A stretch of DNA of 64,000 nt from Micrococcus flavus (GCF_014204815.1 NZ_JACHMC010000001.1:2356001-2420000), one strand, 5' to 3'. Shown: positions 9,093 to 18,852, counted from the stretch's first letter. The notes: generated by a model from the sequence alone, not told the origin. A program made the numbers and translations.

Positions 9093-11264
9093 GTGAGTAG
9101 TGCGATGCCCCCGATCAGCCCGACGCCCCCTCGACCGGAGGGGGCGGAGAACCCTCCGGCGCACCGGATCCGTCCGGGTCGCGGCCCGGGCCGGGTGGCC
9201 GCGCTCGACGGCCTGCGGGGCATCGCAGTGCTCTCCGTGCTCGTGTTCCACGCGTGGCCCACGCTGCTGCCCGGCGGGTTCGTGGGCGTCGACATGTTCT
9301 TCGTGCTCTCCGGCTTCCTGATCACCACGGGGATCGTCCGCGGCGTGGACGCCGGCCAGGGCCTGCGCCTGCGGTCCTTCTGGACCCGCCGCGTCCGCCG
9401 CCTGGTGCCCGGCATGCTGATCGCCCTGGTGTCCTGCACGGCGCTGGCCTGGCTCGCGGTGGCGGAGTTCCCCGCCAGCCTGGGCCGGCAGTGGTTCGGG
9501 GCCCTGACCTACACCAGCAACTGGGTGATGATCGCCGACGGCGGCGACTACTTCGCCCACGCCTCCCCGCCGCTGTTCCAGCACCTGTGGTCCCTGGCCA
9601 TCGAGGAGCAGTTCTACGTCCTTTGGCCCCTGCTGGTCGGCGGGCTGTGCCTGCTGGTCCGTCCCCGACAGGAGGGCGCCGCGGCGGCCCGCCGGTCCGA
9701 CGCCATGCGCGTGCTCGTGGTGGCCCTACTGGCCGCGGCGTCCGCGGCCGCCATGGTCCTGGGCTCGCTCGGCGGGACCGACCAGACGCGCCTCTACTTC
9801 GGCACCGACACCCACGCCTTCGGCCTCCTGGCCGGCGCGTGCGTGTCCCTGGCCCTGGCGCACGCCGTCAGGCCGGAGGACGGCGGCCCCACCCCGCGCA
9901 CCGGCCGGGTGCGCACGGGCATCGCCTGGCTGGCCCTCGCGGCGCTCGCGGCCGGGTTCGTGCTCGTGGACGGCGCCCACGCCGCGACGTACCGGGGCGT
10001 GCTGGTGGGGCTGGCCCTCGTGGTGGCCCTGCTGGTGTGGCACGTGGTCCAGGGCAGCCGGCAGGACTCGCTGTCCCGGGCGCTCTGCTCGCCCGTCCTG
10101 CGGTGGTGGGGCCGGCGGTCCTACGCCGCCTACCTGTGGCACTGGCCGCTGCTGGTGATCCTGCGCGTGCTGGTCCCCGTGGACGCCCCCGGATGGGCGG
10201 AGCCCGTCGCCGCCGGGGCGGTGCTGCTCCTCACCGCGGGCATCGCGGACCTGTCCACCCGGCTCATCGAGGAGCCCATCCTCCGCCAGGGCATCCGCCG
10301 CAGCCTCGACCGCGGGGACCTCGCGTTCACCCGGCGGCTGCAGGGCTCGCACGGCGCCGCCAGCCGGCTCGCCGCGGCGGGGGCGGCGGTCCTGCTCACC
10401 GCCGTCCCGGCGGCCGCGGCCGCGGCCGTGGTCCACTCGCCCGCGCAGACGCGGCTGGAGCAGGACATCGCCGCCGCGCAGCAGGCCCTGGTCGAGACCC
10501 AGGCGCAGCAGCGGGAGGCCCGGGAGGCCCGCCGGTCCCGTCAGGCCGAGGCCGCCGCGGCATCCCCCAGCGGATCGTCGGCATCCCCGTCCCCGAGCGG
10601 GTCGCCGTCGTCGGGCGCGCCGTCCCCCGACCCCGGCGCGCCGGAGTCGGGGGCTGCGTCCGCGTCCCCGTCGTCCTCGGCGCCGTCCTCCGGGGCCGCC
10701 TCCCCGCTGGGGGACCCGGCGGTCACCCGCCCGGAGTTCACGCGCCAGGAGCTCACCGCCGCGCTGCCGCCCTCGGACCTCGGCGCCCGCACCACCCTGG
10801 TGGGGGACTCGGTGTCCCTCTCCGCCGCCCCCGCCCTGCTGGAGGAGATGCCCGACGTCATCGTCGACGCCACCGTGGGCCGGCAGGTCTGGGACGCCGC
10901 CGACCGGATCCGCGCCCTCGACGCCGAGGGCGCGCTGGGCGACGTCGTGGTCGCCTCCTTCGGCGCCAACGGCAGCGGCTCCTCGAAGGACTGGAACGCC
11001 GTCCTGGACGCGGTGGGGGAGGAGCGGCTGCTCGTCCTGGTGGTGCCGCATGGGCCCCAGGAGTGGGTCCCGGAGGCGCAGCGACAGGCGGTGCGCCTGG
11101 CCGAGGACAACCCCGCGCGGGTGGTCCTGGCGGACTGGGACGCGGTGGCCGTGCGGGACGTCACCGACTTCTCCGCGGACGGGGTGCACCCCCGTGCGGA
11201 GGGCCAGGCCCTGTACGCCCGGCTGGTCCGCCTCACCGTGGAGACGCGGCTGGGGGCGCGCTGA
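9093..11264 (+). CDS. Membrane O-acyltransferase (OafA/OatA type) with C-terminal SGNH domain
   Basis: 723 residues. Residues about 30-380 form an acyltransferase-3 domain with the opening RVAALDGLRGIAVLSVLVFH, GGFVGVDMFFVLSGFLI, and about ten membrane helices. After a Ser/Pro/Gly/Ala-rich extracellular linker (about 450-540) there is an SGNH/GDSL-like domain: VGDSVSLSAAPALL with the nucleophile Ser, a block ASFGANGSGS, and DFSADGVHPRAEGQ with the Asp-His pair. This architecture O-acetylates cell-wall peptidoglycan or surface polysaccharide outside the membrane (OatA family). The in-frame GTG at 9093 is chosen; ATG at 9105 is an alternative. The exact acceptor is unknown. Confidence 0.9.
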   Translation: MSSAMPPISPTPPRPEGAENPPAHRIRPGRGPGRVAALDGLRGIAVLSVLVFHAWPTLLPGGFVGVDMFFVLSGFLITTGIVRGVDAGQGLRLRSFWTRRVRRLVPGMLIALVSCTALAWLAVAEFPASLGRQWFGALTYTSNWVMIADGGDYFAHASPPLFQHLWSLAIEEQFYVLWPLLVGGLCLLVRPRQEGAAAARRSDAMRVLVVALLAAASAAAMVLGSLGGTDQTRLYFGTDTHAFGLLAGACVSLALAHAVRPEDGGPTPRTGRVRTGIAWLALAALAAGFVLVDGAHAATYRGVLVGLALVVALLVWHVVQGSRQDSLSRALCSPVLRWWGRRSYAAYLWHWPLLVILRVLVPVDAPGWAEPVAAGAVLLLTAGIADLSTRLIEEPILRQGIRRSLDRGDLAFTRRLQGSHGAASRLAAAGAAVLLTAVPAAAAAAVVHSPAQTRLEQDIAAAQQALVETQAQQREAREARRSRQAEAAAASPSGSSASPSPSGSPSSGAPSPDPGAPESGAASASPSSSAPSSGAASPLGDPAVTRPEFTRQELTAALPPSDLGARTTLVGDSVSLSAAPALLEEMPDVIVDATVGRQVWDAADRIRALDAEGALGDVVVASFGANGSGSSKDWNAVLDAVGEERLLVLVVPHGPQEWVPEAQRQAVRLAEDNPARVVLADWDAVAVRDVTDFSADGVHPRAEGQALYARLVRLTVETRLGAR

Positions 11265-11272
11265 CCCCGGGG

Positions 11273-11323
11273 ACGACGACGCCCCGGTCGCCCTCCTGAC
11301 GGAGGCGGCCGGGGCGTCGTCGT
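11273..11323. terminator. Bidirectional hairpin terminator
   Basis: Arms 11273-11292 and 11304-11323 (ACGACGACGCCCCGG... and its complement) pair over 20 bp with one mismatch around an 11-base loop. It sits between convergent stop codons (11264 on plus, 11341 on minus). There is no U-tract, as is common in high-GC actinobacteria. Confidence 0.8.
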
Positions 11324-11340
11324 GCGGGTGGAGGAGCGGG

Positions 11341-12426
11341 TCAGCGCTCGATCTCGCCGCGGATGAAGGCCTCCACGAGCTCGCGGGCCTCCTCGTCGTG
11401 GTGCTGCACGGGCGGGGACTTCATGAAGTAGGAGGACGCCGAGAGGATCGGGCCGCCCACGCCGCGGTCCAGGGCGATCTTCGCCGCGCGGACGGCGTCG
11501 ATGATCACGCCGGCCGAGTTGGGGGAGTCCCACACCTCGAGCTTGTACTCCAGGTTCACGGGGGCGTCGCCGAAGTTGCGGCCCTCGAGGCGCACGAACG
11601 CCCACTTGCGGTCGTCCAGCCAGGCCACGTAGTCCGACGGGCCGATGTGCACGTCCTTCTCGCCGAGGGCGGCGGAGGTGTTGGAGGTGACGGCCTGGGT
11701 CTTGGAGATCTTCTTGGACTCCAGGCGCTCACGCTCGAGCATGTTCTTGAAGTCCATGTTGCCGCCCACGTTGAGCTGGTAGGTGCGGTCCAGGACCACG
11801 CCGCGCTCCTCGAACAGGCGGGCCATCACGCGGTGGGTGATGGTGGCGCCGATCTGGGACTTGATGTCGTCGCCCACGATCGGCACGCCGGCCTCGGTGA
11901 ACTTGTCCGCCCACTCCTTCGTGCCCGCGATGAACACGGGCAGCGCGTTGACGAACGCCACGCCGGCGTCGATCGCGGCCTGCGCGTAGAACTCGGTGGC
12001 CTGCTGCGAGCCGACCGGCAGGTAGCAGACCAGGACGTCCACCTGGGCGTCCTTGAGCACCTGCACCACGTCCACGTGCTCGGCGGAGGACTCCTCGATG
12101 GTCTCCTTGTAGTACTTGCCGAGGCCGTCCAGGGTGGGGCCGCGCTGCACCTCGACGCCCGCGTGCGGGACGTCGGCGAGCGTGATGGTGTTGTTCTCCG
12201 AGGCCAGGATCGCCTCGGACAGGTCCAGGCCGACCTTCTTGGCGTCCACGTCGAACGCGGCCACGAAGTCCAGGTCGGAGACGTGGTAGTCGCCGAACTG
12301 CACGTGCATCAGGCCCGGCACGGCGTCGGACACCTTCGCGTCCCGGTAGTACTCGACGCCCTGGATCAGGGACGTCGCACAGTTGCCCACGCCGGCGATG
12401 GCGACGCGGATGGGGTTCTCAGCCAC
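11341..12426 (-). CDS. ino1: Inositol-3-phosphate synthase
   Basis: 361 residues. It converts glucose-6-phosphate to 1L-myo-inositol-1-phosphate, using NAD, for phosphatidylinositol and mycothiol. The Rossmann start [22 protein letters not shown], the catalytic-core [16 protein letters not shown], the [12 protein letters not shown] motif and [20 protein letters not shown] are all in place. Length equals the actinobacterial form (about 360), shorter than the eukaryotic enzyme. GTG start with Shine-Dalgarno GAGGAGGGA. Synteny of ino1 with a GT87-like membrane protein and rpsF matches Rv0046c-Rv0053. Confidence 0.96.
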   Translation of the reverse strand: MAENPIRVAIAGVGNCATSLIQGVEYYRDAKVSDAVPGLMHVQFGDYHVSDLDFVAAFDVDAKKVGLDLSEAILASENNTITLADVPHAGVEVQRGPTLDGLGKYYKETIEESSAEHVDVVQVLKDAQVDVLVCYLPVGSQQATEFYAQAAIDAGVAFVNALPVFIAGTKEWADKFTEAGVPIVGDDIKSQIGATITHRVMARLFEERGVVLDRTYQLNVGGNMDFKNMLERERLESKKISKTQAVTSNTSAALGEKDVHIGPSDYVAWLDDRKWAFVRLEGRNFGDAPVNLEYKLEVWDSPNSAGVIIDAVRAAKIALDRGVGGPILSASSYFMKSPPVQHHDEEARELVEAFIRGEIER

Positions 12427-12606
12427 GGTCTGGTTCCCTCCTCAGGGTCCGGGGCGGGCGCTCGCATGCCCGTCAGGCACGCGCGGGGGCTCCTCGTGCG
12501 GAGCTCTCGCCCGGGGGTGGATCCCGACCAGCTTACGCCGCGTGACGTCCACCCGCCCGAGGGCGTCGCGGTCCCGTCCCGTCCGCGGGCTTCCTAGGAT
12601 GGGGGC

Positions 12607-14229
12607 ATGTCCCCGGCTCCGGCGCACCGCGTCTCCCCCGACGATCCGCCCGCCCGCGCCCCGGACGACGCCGGCCTCCGTTCCGCGGGTCGGCGCGCGC
12701 GGCCCCGCCGCGCCCTCCTCCCCGCCCGCCCCCGTTCCGCTGAGGGCGCACACCCGGCGCCCTCCATGACGCCGGCGCCGGGGGAGCGCGGCGGTCGGCA
12801 CGGCCTGCCCGGCGGCCTCGCCGCCAACGGGCGCGGCCGGGACACCGGCGCGTGGGCGAGCCCGCTGGCGCTGACCGCGGTGCTGGTGGCGCTGGCCGCC
12901 GTCGTCACCGTGCTGCAGAAGAGCCCGTGCCTGCTGCACGGCTGGGGCGCCCCGAACGTCTACTACGCCGGCTGCTACTCGGACTGGGCGGCGCTGTACG
13001 GCGGGCGCGGGTTCGCGGACGACGCGTGGGCCCCGTTCCGCGCGGACTCCACGTTCGAGTACCCCGTGCTGATGTCCGCGGTGGCGTCCCTGGCGGCGTG
13101 GGTCACCCAGGCGCTGCCGTTCCCGCCGGAGCTGGGCACCGCGGCGTTCTGGAGCGTGAACCTGCTGTTCGTCGTCGGGCTGTGGGCCGCCACCGCGGTG
13201 CTCACCGTGCGCACCGCCGGCCGGCGCTGGAGCGACGGGCTCATGGTGGCCGTGGCGCCCGGGGTCATCCTGGCCGGCACCATCAACTGGGACCTGTGGG
13301 CGGTAGCGCTGCTGGCGTGGGGCATGTGGACCTGGTCCCGCGGCCGTCCCGCCCTGGCCGGCGTGCTGTTCGGCCTGGGCGCGGCCATGAAGCTCTACCC
13401 GCTGCTGATCCTGGGGCCGCTGCTCATCCTGGCGGTGCGCTCGCGGCGGTTCGGCCCGTTCCTGAGGGCCACGGCCGGGGCCGCGGCCGCGTGGCTGGCG
13501 GTGAACCTGCCCCTGATGCTGACGAACTGGGACGCGTGGGCCGTGTTCTTCACCTTCTCCTCGGAGCGGGGGCCGGGCCTGTCCAGCGTGTGGCACGCGT
13601 GGGACGTGGTGGCCGCGCAGGCCGGGTGGCCCCTCGTGCCGGAGGAGTACCTGTCCCTGCTCGCGTACGGGGCGTTCGCGGTGTGCTGCCTCGGGGTCTT
13701 CGTGCTCGGGGTGACCGCGAAGGCCACGCCGCGGCTGGCGCAGCTGACGTTCCTGGTGGTGGCGGCGTTCGTGCTGACCAACAAGGTGTACTCGCCGCAG
13801 TTCGTGATCTGGCTGATCCCGCTCCTGGCGCTCGCGCTGCCCCGGTGGAGGGACTTCTGGGCGTGGCAGGTGATCGAGGTCCTGCACTTCTTCGCGGTGT
13901 GGATGTACCTGGCCAAGGGCGCCTCCGGCTCCATGCCGCAGCACTCCATGGACGACTCGGTCTACGTGGCGGCGATCCTCGCCCACATGGCCGCCGTCCT
14001 GTGGCTGTGCGCCCGCGTGGTGCGGGAGATCCTGCACCCGGAGGAGGACCTGGTCCGCGGTCCCGACGGCGACCCCGCCCGCGATCCGGACGACCCGCGC
14101 GTCGGCCTCACCGACCCCGGCATGACGGGCCGGCGTCCGGAGACGGTCGAGGGGTCAGGCGAGGTCCCAGCGGTGGATCGGGCACTCGGGGTCCGGGAGG
14201 ACGCCGTCGGGGTGGGCGCCGCCCGCTGA
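12607..14229 (+). CDS. GT87-family polyprenyl-phosphate-dependent mannosyltransferase-like membrane protein
   Basis: 540 residues. A Pro/Arg-rich cytoplasmic N-terminus of about 85 residues precedes roughly ten membrane helices. Features fitting the GT-C GT87/DUF2029 family: an early extracytoplasmic acidic loop (CYSDWAALYGGRGFADD...TFEYPVL), GTINWDLWAVALLAWGMW, and GLGAAMKLYPLLILGPL. Such enzymes use polyprenyl-phosphomannose to elaborate lipomannan or related glycolipids; in Micrococcus the acceptor is uncertain. Start at ATG 12607 is preceded by TAGGAT (12595-12600) and a 6-base spacer, i.e. leaderless. An internal ATG at 12766 would remove most of the tail. The 3' end overlaps the convergent small membrane gene by 75 bp. 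Confidence 0.8.
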   Translation: MSPAPAHRVSPDDPPARAPDDAGLRSAGRRARPRRALLPARPRSAEGAHPAPSMTPAPGERGGRHGLPGGLAANGRGRDTGAWASPLALTAVLVALAAVVTVLQKSPCLLHGWGAPNVYYAGCYSDWAALYGGRGFADDAWAPFRADSTFEYPVLMSAVASLAAWVTQALPFPPELGTAAFWSVNLLFVVGLWAATAVLTVRTAGRRWSDGLMVAVAPGVILAGTINWDLWAVALLAWGMWTWSRGRPALAGVLFGLGAAMKLYPLLILGPLLILAVRSRRFGPFLRATAGAAAAWLAVNLPLMLTNWDAWAVFFTFSSERGPGLSSVWHAWDVVAAQAGWPLVPEEYLSLLAYGAFAVCCLGVFVLGVTAKATPRLAQLTFLVVAAFVLTNKVYSPQFVIWLIPLLALALPRWRDFWAWQVIEVLHFFAVWMYLAKGASGSMPQHSMDDSVYVAAILAHMAAVLWLCARVVREILHPEEDLVRGPDGDPARDPDDPRVGLTDPGMTGRRPETVEGSGEVPAVDRALGVREDAVGVGAAR

Positions 14230-14433
14230 GCCGGTGGGCGCGGGCGGGCACACGCACGTCGCGCCCGACGCCGCGGCGGTCGCCTTCATCTGCCCGCGCC
14301 AGACCGCATCCGGATCCTCGTCCCGGACCCGGTCCTGCTGGAAGCCCGTCCGGACGATCGCCCAGCCGATCAGCGTGCAGGCCACCAGGAGGAACACGCC
14401 GATCCCGGCGACGATCAGGAACTCGGACTCCAC
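14155..14433 (-). CDS. Small single-span membrane protein, function unknown
   Basis: 92 residues. One N-terminal membrane helix (FLIVAGIGVFLLVACTLIGWAIV, N-out or N-in not determined) is followed by a charged stretch and a C-terminal half containing CVCPPAP and a final Cys (ECPIHRW). The cysteines could bind a metal, but this is only a guess. GTG start with Shine-Dalgarno GAGGAGA. It overlaps the end of the GT87-like gene on the other strand. I do not recognise the family. Confidence 0.65.
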   Translation of the reverse strand: MESEFLIVAGIGVFLLVACTLIGWAIVRTGFQQDRVRDEDPDAVWRGQMKATAAASGATCVCPPAPTGSAGGAHPDGVLPDPECPIHRWDLA

Positions 14434-14579
14434 GGGGTCTCCTCATGTCTCGGCGGGGCGTCGGCGGCGGGGCGCTCCGGGCGCACGGCGCCGCGGCGGA
14501 CGGGCACCGGACAGCCTAGGCGCCGGGCCGCTCGTCGAGCCCTCCCGCCGCCGTCGGGCGCGCGGTACGGTCGGGAGCC

Positions 14580-16070
14580 ATGACCACGCAGACCCCCGCC
14601 CCCGCGCCGGCCCCCGTGCCCGGCGCGCCCGCCCTGTCCGAGCACCTGCAGGACCTGGCCGCGTTCGTCCAGGCCTCCCCGTCCAGCTTCCACGCCGCCG
14701 CCGAGGTGGCCCGCCGCCTCGAGGCCGCGGGCTTCACGCGGCTGACCGAGGCGGACGGGTTCCCCGCCGCGCCCGGCGGATACGTGGTGGTCCGCGACGG
14801 CGCCGTGGTCGCCTGGCTCGTGCCGGAGTCCGTGGGCGGGGCGGACGGCGGCCAGGACTCCGCCGTCCCGGTGTTCCGCATCCTTGGCGCCCACACGGAC
14901 TCGCCCGGCTTCAAGCTCAAGCCGAGCCACGTCACCGTGACCGGCGACGGCTGGGTGCAGGCCGGCGTCGAGGTGTACGGCGGGCCGCTGCTGAACTCGT
15001 GGCTGGACCGCGAGCTGCGCTTCGCCGGGCGGCTCGTGCTCGCCGACGGCCGCCAGGTGCTGGCCGCCACCGGTCCCGTGGGCCGCATCCCGCAGCTGGC
15101 GGTGCACCTGGACCGCGGCGTCAACGAGGACGGGCTGAAGGTCGGCCGGCAGAGGCACACCCAGCCGATCGTCGCGTCCGTGGGCGGCGCGTCCGACGCT
15201 GAGGCGGGCGCGGACGCCGAGGCCGGGACCGGCGTCGTACGGATGAGCGGCAACGTGCTCGAGCTGCTGGCCGCACAGGCCGGCGTGGACGTGGCGGACG
15301 TGCGCGGGGCGGACGTCGTGGTCGCCGACGCGCAGGCCCCGGGGGCGTTCGGCGCCAACGGCGAGTTCTTCGCGTCCGGCCGCCTGGACAACCTGTCCTC
15401 CGTGCACGCCGGGCTCGTGGCGCTCGAGGGGCTCGCCGCCGGGCGCCCCCGGCCGGGCGCCGCGGACGGCGACGACGACGCGCCGGGGTGGACCGGCGTC
15501 GTCGCCGACGGGGTGGCCGGGGAGGCCGCGGGCGCCCCAGTGATCCCGGTGCTCGCCGCGTTCGACCACGAGGAGGTGGGCTCGGCGACCCGCACCGGCG
15601 CCGGCGGGCCCCTGCTGGAGGACGTCATGGACCGCGTGCTGGACGCGATCGGCGTGCGCGGGCAGGGCGTGGCGCGCTCGCGGGCCGGGTCGTGGCTGCT
15701 CTCCGCGGACGCCGGCCACCTGGTGCACCCGAACTACGCCGAGCGGCACGACCCCGTGAACCACCCGCGCGTGGACGCCGGGCCGCTGCTGAAGATCAAC
15801 GCCAACCAGCGCTACGCCACCGACGGCGAGGGCGAGGCCGCGTTCGCGCGGTGGTGCGGCGTGGCGGGGGTGCCGTTCCAGCGGTTCGTCTCCAACAACG
15901 ACATGCCGTGCGGCTCCACGATCGGCCCGATCTCCGCGACCCGCCTGGGCGTGCGGACCGTGGACGTGGGGATCGGCCTGCTGTCCATGCACTCCGCGCG
16001 GGAGATGTGCGGCGCGGGCGATCCGGCCCGGCTGGCCGCCGCGGCGGGGGCGTTCTTCTCCGGCGTGTGA
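14580..16070 (+). CDS. apeB: M18 family aminopeptidase
   Basis: 496 residues. Metallo-aminopeptidase of the aspartyl-aminopeptidase family, cytoplasmic, di-zinc. LGAHTDSPGFKLKPS (first zinc His and Asp), GRLDNLSSVHAGL (bridging Asp), FDHEEVGSATRTGAGG (catalytic Glu and zinc Glu), and the C-terminal MHSAREMCGAGD (zinc His) are all visible. The family is usually 420-460 residues; an Asp/Ala-rich insertion near 200 and another near 290 account for the extra length. It is followed after 70 bp by the first long palindrome, which could terminate it. Confidence 0.94.
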   Translation: MTTQTPAPAPAPVPGAPALSEHLQDLAAFVQASPSSFHAAAEVARRLEAAGFTRLTEADGFPAAPGGYVVVRDGAVVAWLVPESVGGADGGQDSAVPVFRILGAHTDSPGFKLKPSHVTVTGDGWVQAGVEVYGGPLLNSWLDRELRFAGRLVLADGRQVLAATGPVGRIPQLAVHLDRGVNEDGLKVGRQRHTQPIVASVGGASDAEAGADAEAGTGVVRMSGNVLELLAAQAGVDVADVRGADVVVADAQAPGAFGANGEFFASGRLDNLSSVHAGLVALEGLAAGRPRPGAADGDDDAPGWTGVVADGVAGEAAGAPVIPVLAAFDHEEVGSATRTGAGGPLLEDVMDRVLDAIGVRGQGVARSRAGSWLLSADAGHLVHPNYAERHDPVNHPRVDAGPLLKINANQRYATDGEGEAAFARWCGVAGVPFQRFVSNNDMPCGSTIGPISATRLGVRTVDVGIGLLSMHSAREMCGAGDPARLAAAAGAFFSGV

Positions 16071-16140
16071 GCCTGCTCGCCGCCCCGCCTGTCCCCGCCC
16101 GGCGCATCGTCACCCCGCCTGTCCCGCCCCCTTCTATCCC

Positions 16141-16198
16141 GCCCGGGCGCACTACTGCCACGTAGACCGCGGTCTACGTGGCAGTAGTGCGCCCGGGC
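16141..16198. repeat. 58-bp perfect palindrome, copy 1
   Basis: Each 29-base arm is exactly complementary to the other; the inner part of the arm reads CGCACTACTGCCACGTAG. A diverged second copy lies at 17326-17383 and the two flank the DUF559 gene. It may be a terminator for apeB, a protein-binding site, or a member of a dispersed REP-like family. No flanking direct duplication is seen. Confidence 0.9.
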
Positions 16199-16340
16199 CG
16201 GCGCGGCGCGGAGGCGAGTGGGCTCGGTGACCCGACCCTCGGCGTCGTCGCCTCCTGCACACCGGACGACGACGGCGCACCCCTCCCCAGCCAGTGGCCG
16301 CTCCCTGTCGGTGCGGGGCGCGGTGGCCTGCACTGGAGGT

Positions 16341-17306
16341 GTGACCGACCCCCTCGACGCCGTCCCCGAGCCCGTGTTCCCCGTCTGCCGGGCCGTCGCC
16401 GCCGGGCTCGTCACCAGCCGCGCGCGTCGGCCGGACCTCGTGGCCGCCGGCCGGGGGCTGCGCCGGCGCCGGAACGTGCGGGCGACGTCCGTGCAGATCG
16501 CCGTGGCGCACGCCCAGCGTGACCGGAGCCTGATCGTGAGCCACGCGTCCGCCGCCGCACTCTGGGACCTGTGGCTGCCGTCCGGCATGGAGCCCCCACC
16601 CCAGCTGTCCCGCCTCAGGCCCGCGGCGCAGCCACGCATGGCCGGGGTCGAGGGGCATCGGCTGCGCCTCGACCCCGCGGCGGACCTGGTGGTCCTGGGT
16701 GCCGGCGGGGCGGCCCATGCGGTGACGTCCCCCGTGCGCACCTGGCTCGACCTGGTCGCCGCCGGGCTGTGCGGGGAGGACCTCGTGATCTCCGGCGACG
16801 CGCTGCTGCGGCGAGCCGACGGGCCGCGCGGCCGGCTTCCCCCGGGTTGGGGACATCCCCTCGCGAGCCCGGACGAGGTGCGGGCCGCCGTCGACGGCAT
16901 GGCCGGCCGGCCCGGAGGACGGGCCCTGCGGGACGCTCTGCCGCACCTGCGTGCCGGCTCGGACTCGCCGCAGGAGACCCGGCTGCGGCTCCGACTGGTG
17001 CGGGCGGACCTACCCGAGCCGCAGGCGAACCCGCGGATCCCCCTGGTCTGGGACGCCCACGGGAGGGTGCTGCGATCGATTCCCGTGGACCTGTACTTCG
17101 AGGCCGCGCGCGTGGCCGTGCAGTACGAGGGGGAGCACCACTTCACCCGCGCGGACCAGTACCGGCGGGACATGCGACGGGACGAGGAGCTGCGGGACGT
17201 CGGCGTGGAGACGCTGCGGGTGGACGGCGCGGTGTTCGGCGCCGCGGAGTGGCAGAGGTTCCTGACGCGGGTGCGCCGGGTGCTGCGGGACCGCGGCGTC
17301 GGGTGA
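16341..17306 (+). CDS. DUF559-type (Vsr-like fold) putative endonuclease
   Basis: 321 residues from GTG 16341. The N-terminal part has a small Arg-rich segment ([14 protein letters not shown]) and a region resembling the AbiEi-like winged-helix proteins common in actinobacteria. The C-terminal 90 residues ([23 protein letters not shown]... then [14 protein letters not shown]) match the DUF559 / very-short-patch-repair-like PD-(D/E)xK fold, with candidate catalytic D in VDLYF and E in QYEGEHH. Proteins of this type are frequent in Micrococcales and their role is unproven. The longer frame from 16218 starts beside the palindrome and is compositionally poor; GTG 16341 with TGCACT 6 bases upstream fits the local leaderless pattern. 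It is bracketed by two related palindromes. Confidence 0.75.
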   Translation: MTDPLDAVPEPVFPVCRAVAAGLVTSRARRPDLVAAGRGLRRRRNVRATSVQIAVAHAQRDRSLIVSHASAAALWDLWLPSGMEPPPQLSRLRPAAQPRMAGVEGHRLRLDPAADLVVLGAGGAAHAVTSPVRTWLDLVAAGLCGEDLVISGDALLRRADGPRGRLPPGWGHPLASPDEVRAAVDGMAGRPGGRALRDALPHLRAGSDSPQETRLRLRLVRADLPEPQANPRIPLVWDAHGRVLRSIPVDLYFEAARVAVQYEGEHHFTRADQYRRDMRRDEELRDVGVETLRVDGAVFGAAEWQRFLTRVRRVLRDRGVG

Positions 17307-17325
17307 TGTGGCATCGGTTCAGCCC

Positions 17326-17383
17326 GCCTGGGCGCAGTACTGCCACGTATCCGGCGTCCTACGTGGCAGTAGTGCGCCCGGGC
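17326..17383. repeat. 58-bp imperfect palindrome, copy 2
   Basis: Arms 17326-17349 and 17360-17383 pair with two mismatches; the right arm is identical over 24 bases to that of copy 1 (TACGTGGCAGTAGTGCGCCC core). It starts 19 bp after the DUF559 stop codon. The intergenic stretch 17307-17680 otherwise holds only the rpsF leader and its presumed promoter. Confidence 0.88.
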
Positions 17384-17625
17384 CGGGGGTGGGGCGGGTG
17401 GAGTTGTCCACAGACGACGTCGGTCCGTCCCGCTCACGGCCCGGTTCGGGTTCACTGGTGGTCGGGATCGAGGCCGACGCGACCGGGGTCCGCGCGGAGG
17501 GGCGCGGGCCCCGCGGCCCGTCCGCTCCGGTCGGGTCATGGTCCCGCGCTCGACCCGGATGGTACGCTTATCAGGATTCCCTGCGTGCCGCCAAGAGTGT
17601 GGACCGACGCGCGGGGGACGAGCAC

Positions 17626-17680
17626 AGAACCTCCTGCCACGGAGAGACCGTGGCCGCAAGCCCAGAGGAGGTGGGTTCTC
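17626..17680 (+). promoter_or_regulatory. rpsF leader able to sequester its Shine-Dalgarno (S6:S18-type leader candidate)
   Basis: AGAACC (17626-17631) can pair with GGTTCT (17674-17679) and TCCT (17632-17635) with AGGA (17666-17669) of the ribosome binding site AGAGGAGG. Inside lies a perfect 7-bp hairpin GCCACGG-AGAGA-CCGTGGC (17636-17654). Autoregulatory rpsF leaders bound by the S6:S18 complex, with a required CCG motif, are established in several phyla. The fold here is seen by hand; the match to that family is inference. Confidence 0.5.
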
Positions 17681-17986
17681 ATGCGTGCTTATGAGCTGAT
17701 GGTGCTGATCGACCCTGAGGTCGACGAGCGCACCGTGGAGCCGACCCTGAAGAAGTACCTCGAGGTCGTCACGAACGCCGGCGGCACCGTCGACAAGATC
17801 GACGTGTGGGGTCGCCGCAAGACCGCCTACGAGATCCAGAAGAAGTCCGAGGCCATCTACGTGGTCGTGAACTTCCAGGCCGAGCCGGCCGCCACCCAGG
17901 AGCTGGATCGTGTCCTGAACATCAACGAGACGATCATGCGCACCAAGATCATCCGTCCCGAGGAGCAGAAGATCTCCGCCGAGTGA
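17681..17986 (+). CDS. rpsF: 30S ribosomal protein S6
   Basis: 101 residues, normal length. It begins [20 protein letters not shown] and carries the family motifs [23 protein letters not shown] and [19 protein letters not shown]6 binds 16S rRNA with S18. Strong Shine-Dalgarno AGAGGAGG and first gene of the rpsF-ssb-rpsR-rplI operon, 116 bp before ssb. Confidence 0.98.
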   Translation: MRAYELMVLIDPEVDERTVEPTLKKYLEVVTNAGGTVDKIDVWGRRKTAYEIQKKSEAIYVVVNFQAEPAATQELDRVLNINETIMRTKIIRPEEQKISAE

Positions 17987-18102
17987 TCTTCGCCGCCGGG
18001 AGCGTCCGGCGGTCGGCCCGGCCGATCCGCCCCGCACCCGGCGACACCACCGGGGACCTGCGTCCCCGCCCGCTGACCGATTCCGCGAACACAGGAGTGA
18101 CC

Positions 18103-18687
18103 ATGGCCGGAGAGACCGTCATCACCGTGGTCGGCAACCTCACCGCCGACCCCGAGCTGCGCTTCACCCCGAACGGTGCGGCCGTGGCGAACTTCACCGT
18201 CGCCTCGACCCCCCGCACCTTCGACCGCCAGTCCAACGAGTGGAAGGACGGGGAGACCCTGTTCCTGCGCTGCTCGATCTGGCGCGAGGCCGCGGAGAAC
18301 GTGGCGGAGTCGCTGACCAAGGGCATGCGCGTCGTCGCGCAGGGACGCCTGAAGTCCCGCTCCTACCAGGACCGTGAGGGCAACAACCGCACCTCCTGGG
18401 AGATGGACGTGGACGAGGTCGGCCCCTCACTGAAGTACGCCACGGCCAAGGTCACGCGCTCGCAGCGCGGCGGCGGCGGTGGCTTCGGCGGCGGCCAGCA
18501 GTCCGGCGGCGGCCCGCAGGGTGGCGGGTTCCCCGACGGCGGCGGCTTCGGCGGCGGACAGCAGTCCGGCGGCTGGGGCCAGCCCTCGGGCGGCCAGCAG
18601 CAGTCCGCTCCGGCGCAGGACCCCTGGTCCGGCGGCGGCGCGGGCGGCGGCTGGGACACCCCCGCCGGCGGCGAGCCCCCGTTCTGA
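18103..18687 (+). CDS. ssb: Single-stranded DNA-binding protein
   Basis: 194 residues. OB-fold domain in residues 1-110 ([59 protein letters not shown]), then a Gly/Gln-rich disordered tail and the partner-binding tip ending EPPF, close to the usual DDxPF-type tip but with Glu only. It binds ssDNA as a tetramer in replication and repair. Shine-Dalgarno ACAGGAG lies before ATG 18103. The ORF could be read further upstream but those residues overlap rpsF and are not conserved. Confidence 0.97.
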   Translation: MAGETVITVVGNLTADPELRFTPNGAAVANFTVASTPRTFDRQSNEWKDGETLFLRCSIWREAAENVAESLTKGMRVVAQGRLKSRSYQDREGNNRTSWEMDVDEVGPSLKYATAKVTRSQRGGGGGFGGGQQSGGGPQGGGFPDGGGFGGGQQSGGWGQPSGGQQQSAPAQDPWSGGGAGGGWDTPAGGEPPF

Positions 18688-18852
18688 TCGGCGGTCGGTC
18701 GGCGTCGTGCCCCGCACGACGTCCCGGCCCCCCGGTCCCCTCAGGACCCCCGTCCGGGCGCCCGTCGCCCGGAGGCCCGTCACACCGGGCCACCCCCCCG
18801 CACCGCGGCACCGCCGCGGCGCACCCCACGCGGCACACCGCGTGGATCCCAT

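Noticed and set aside
9093-11264. Plus-strand ORF of 1,350 residues starting inside fhs
   Set aside because: The part before 9093 is out of frame with fhs and is a shadow; the acyltransferase starts at GTG 9093.
16218-16340. N-terminal extension of the DUF559 protein from 16218
   Set aside because: Low-complexity Ser/Pro/Thr residues with no conservation signal; GTG 16341 fits the leaderless start pattern better.
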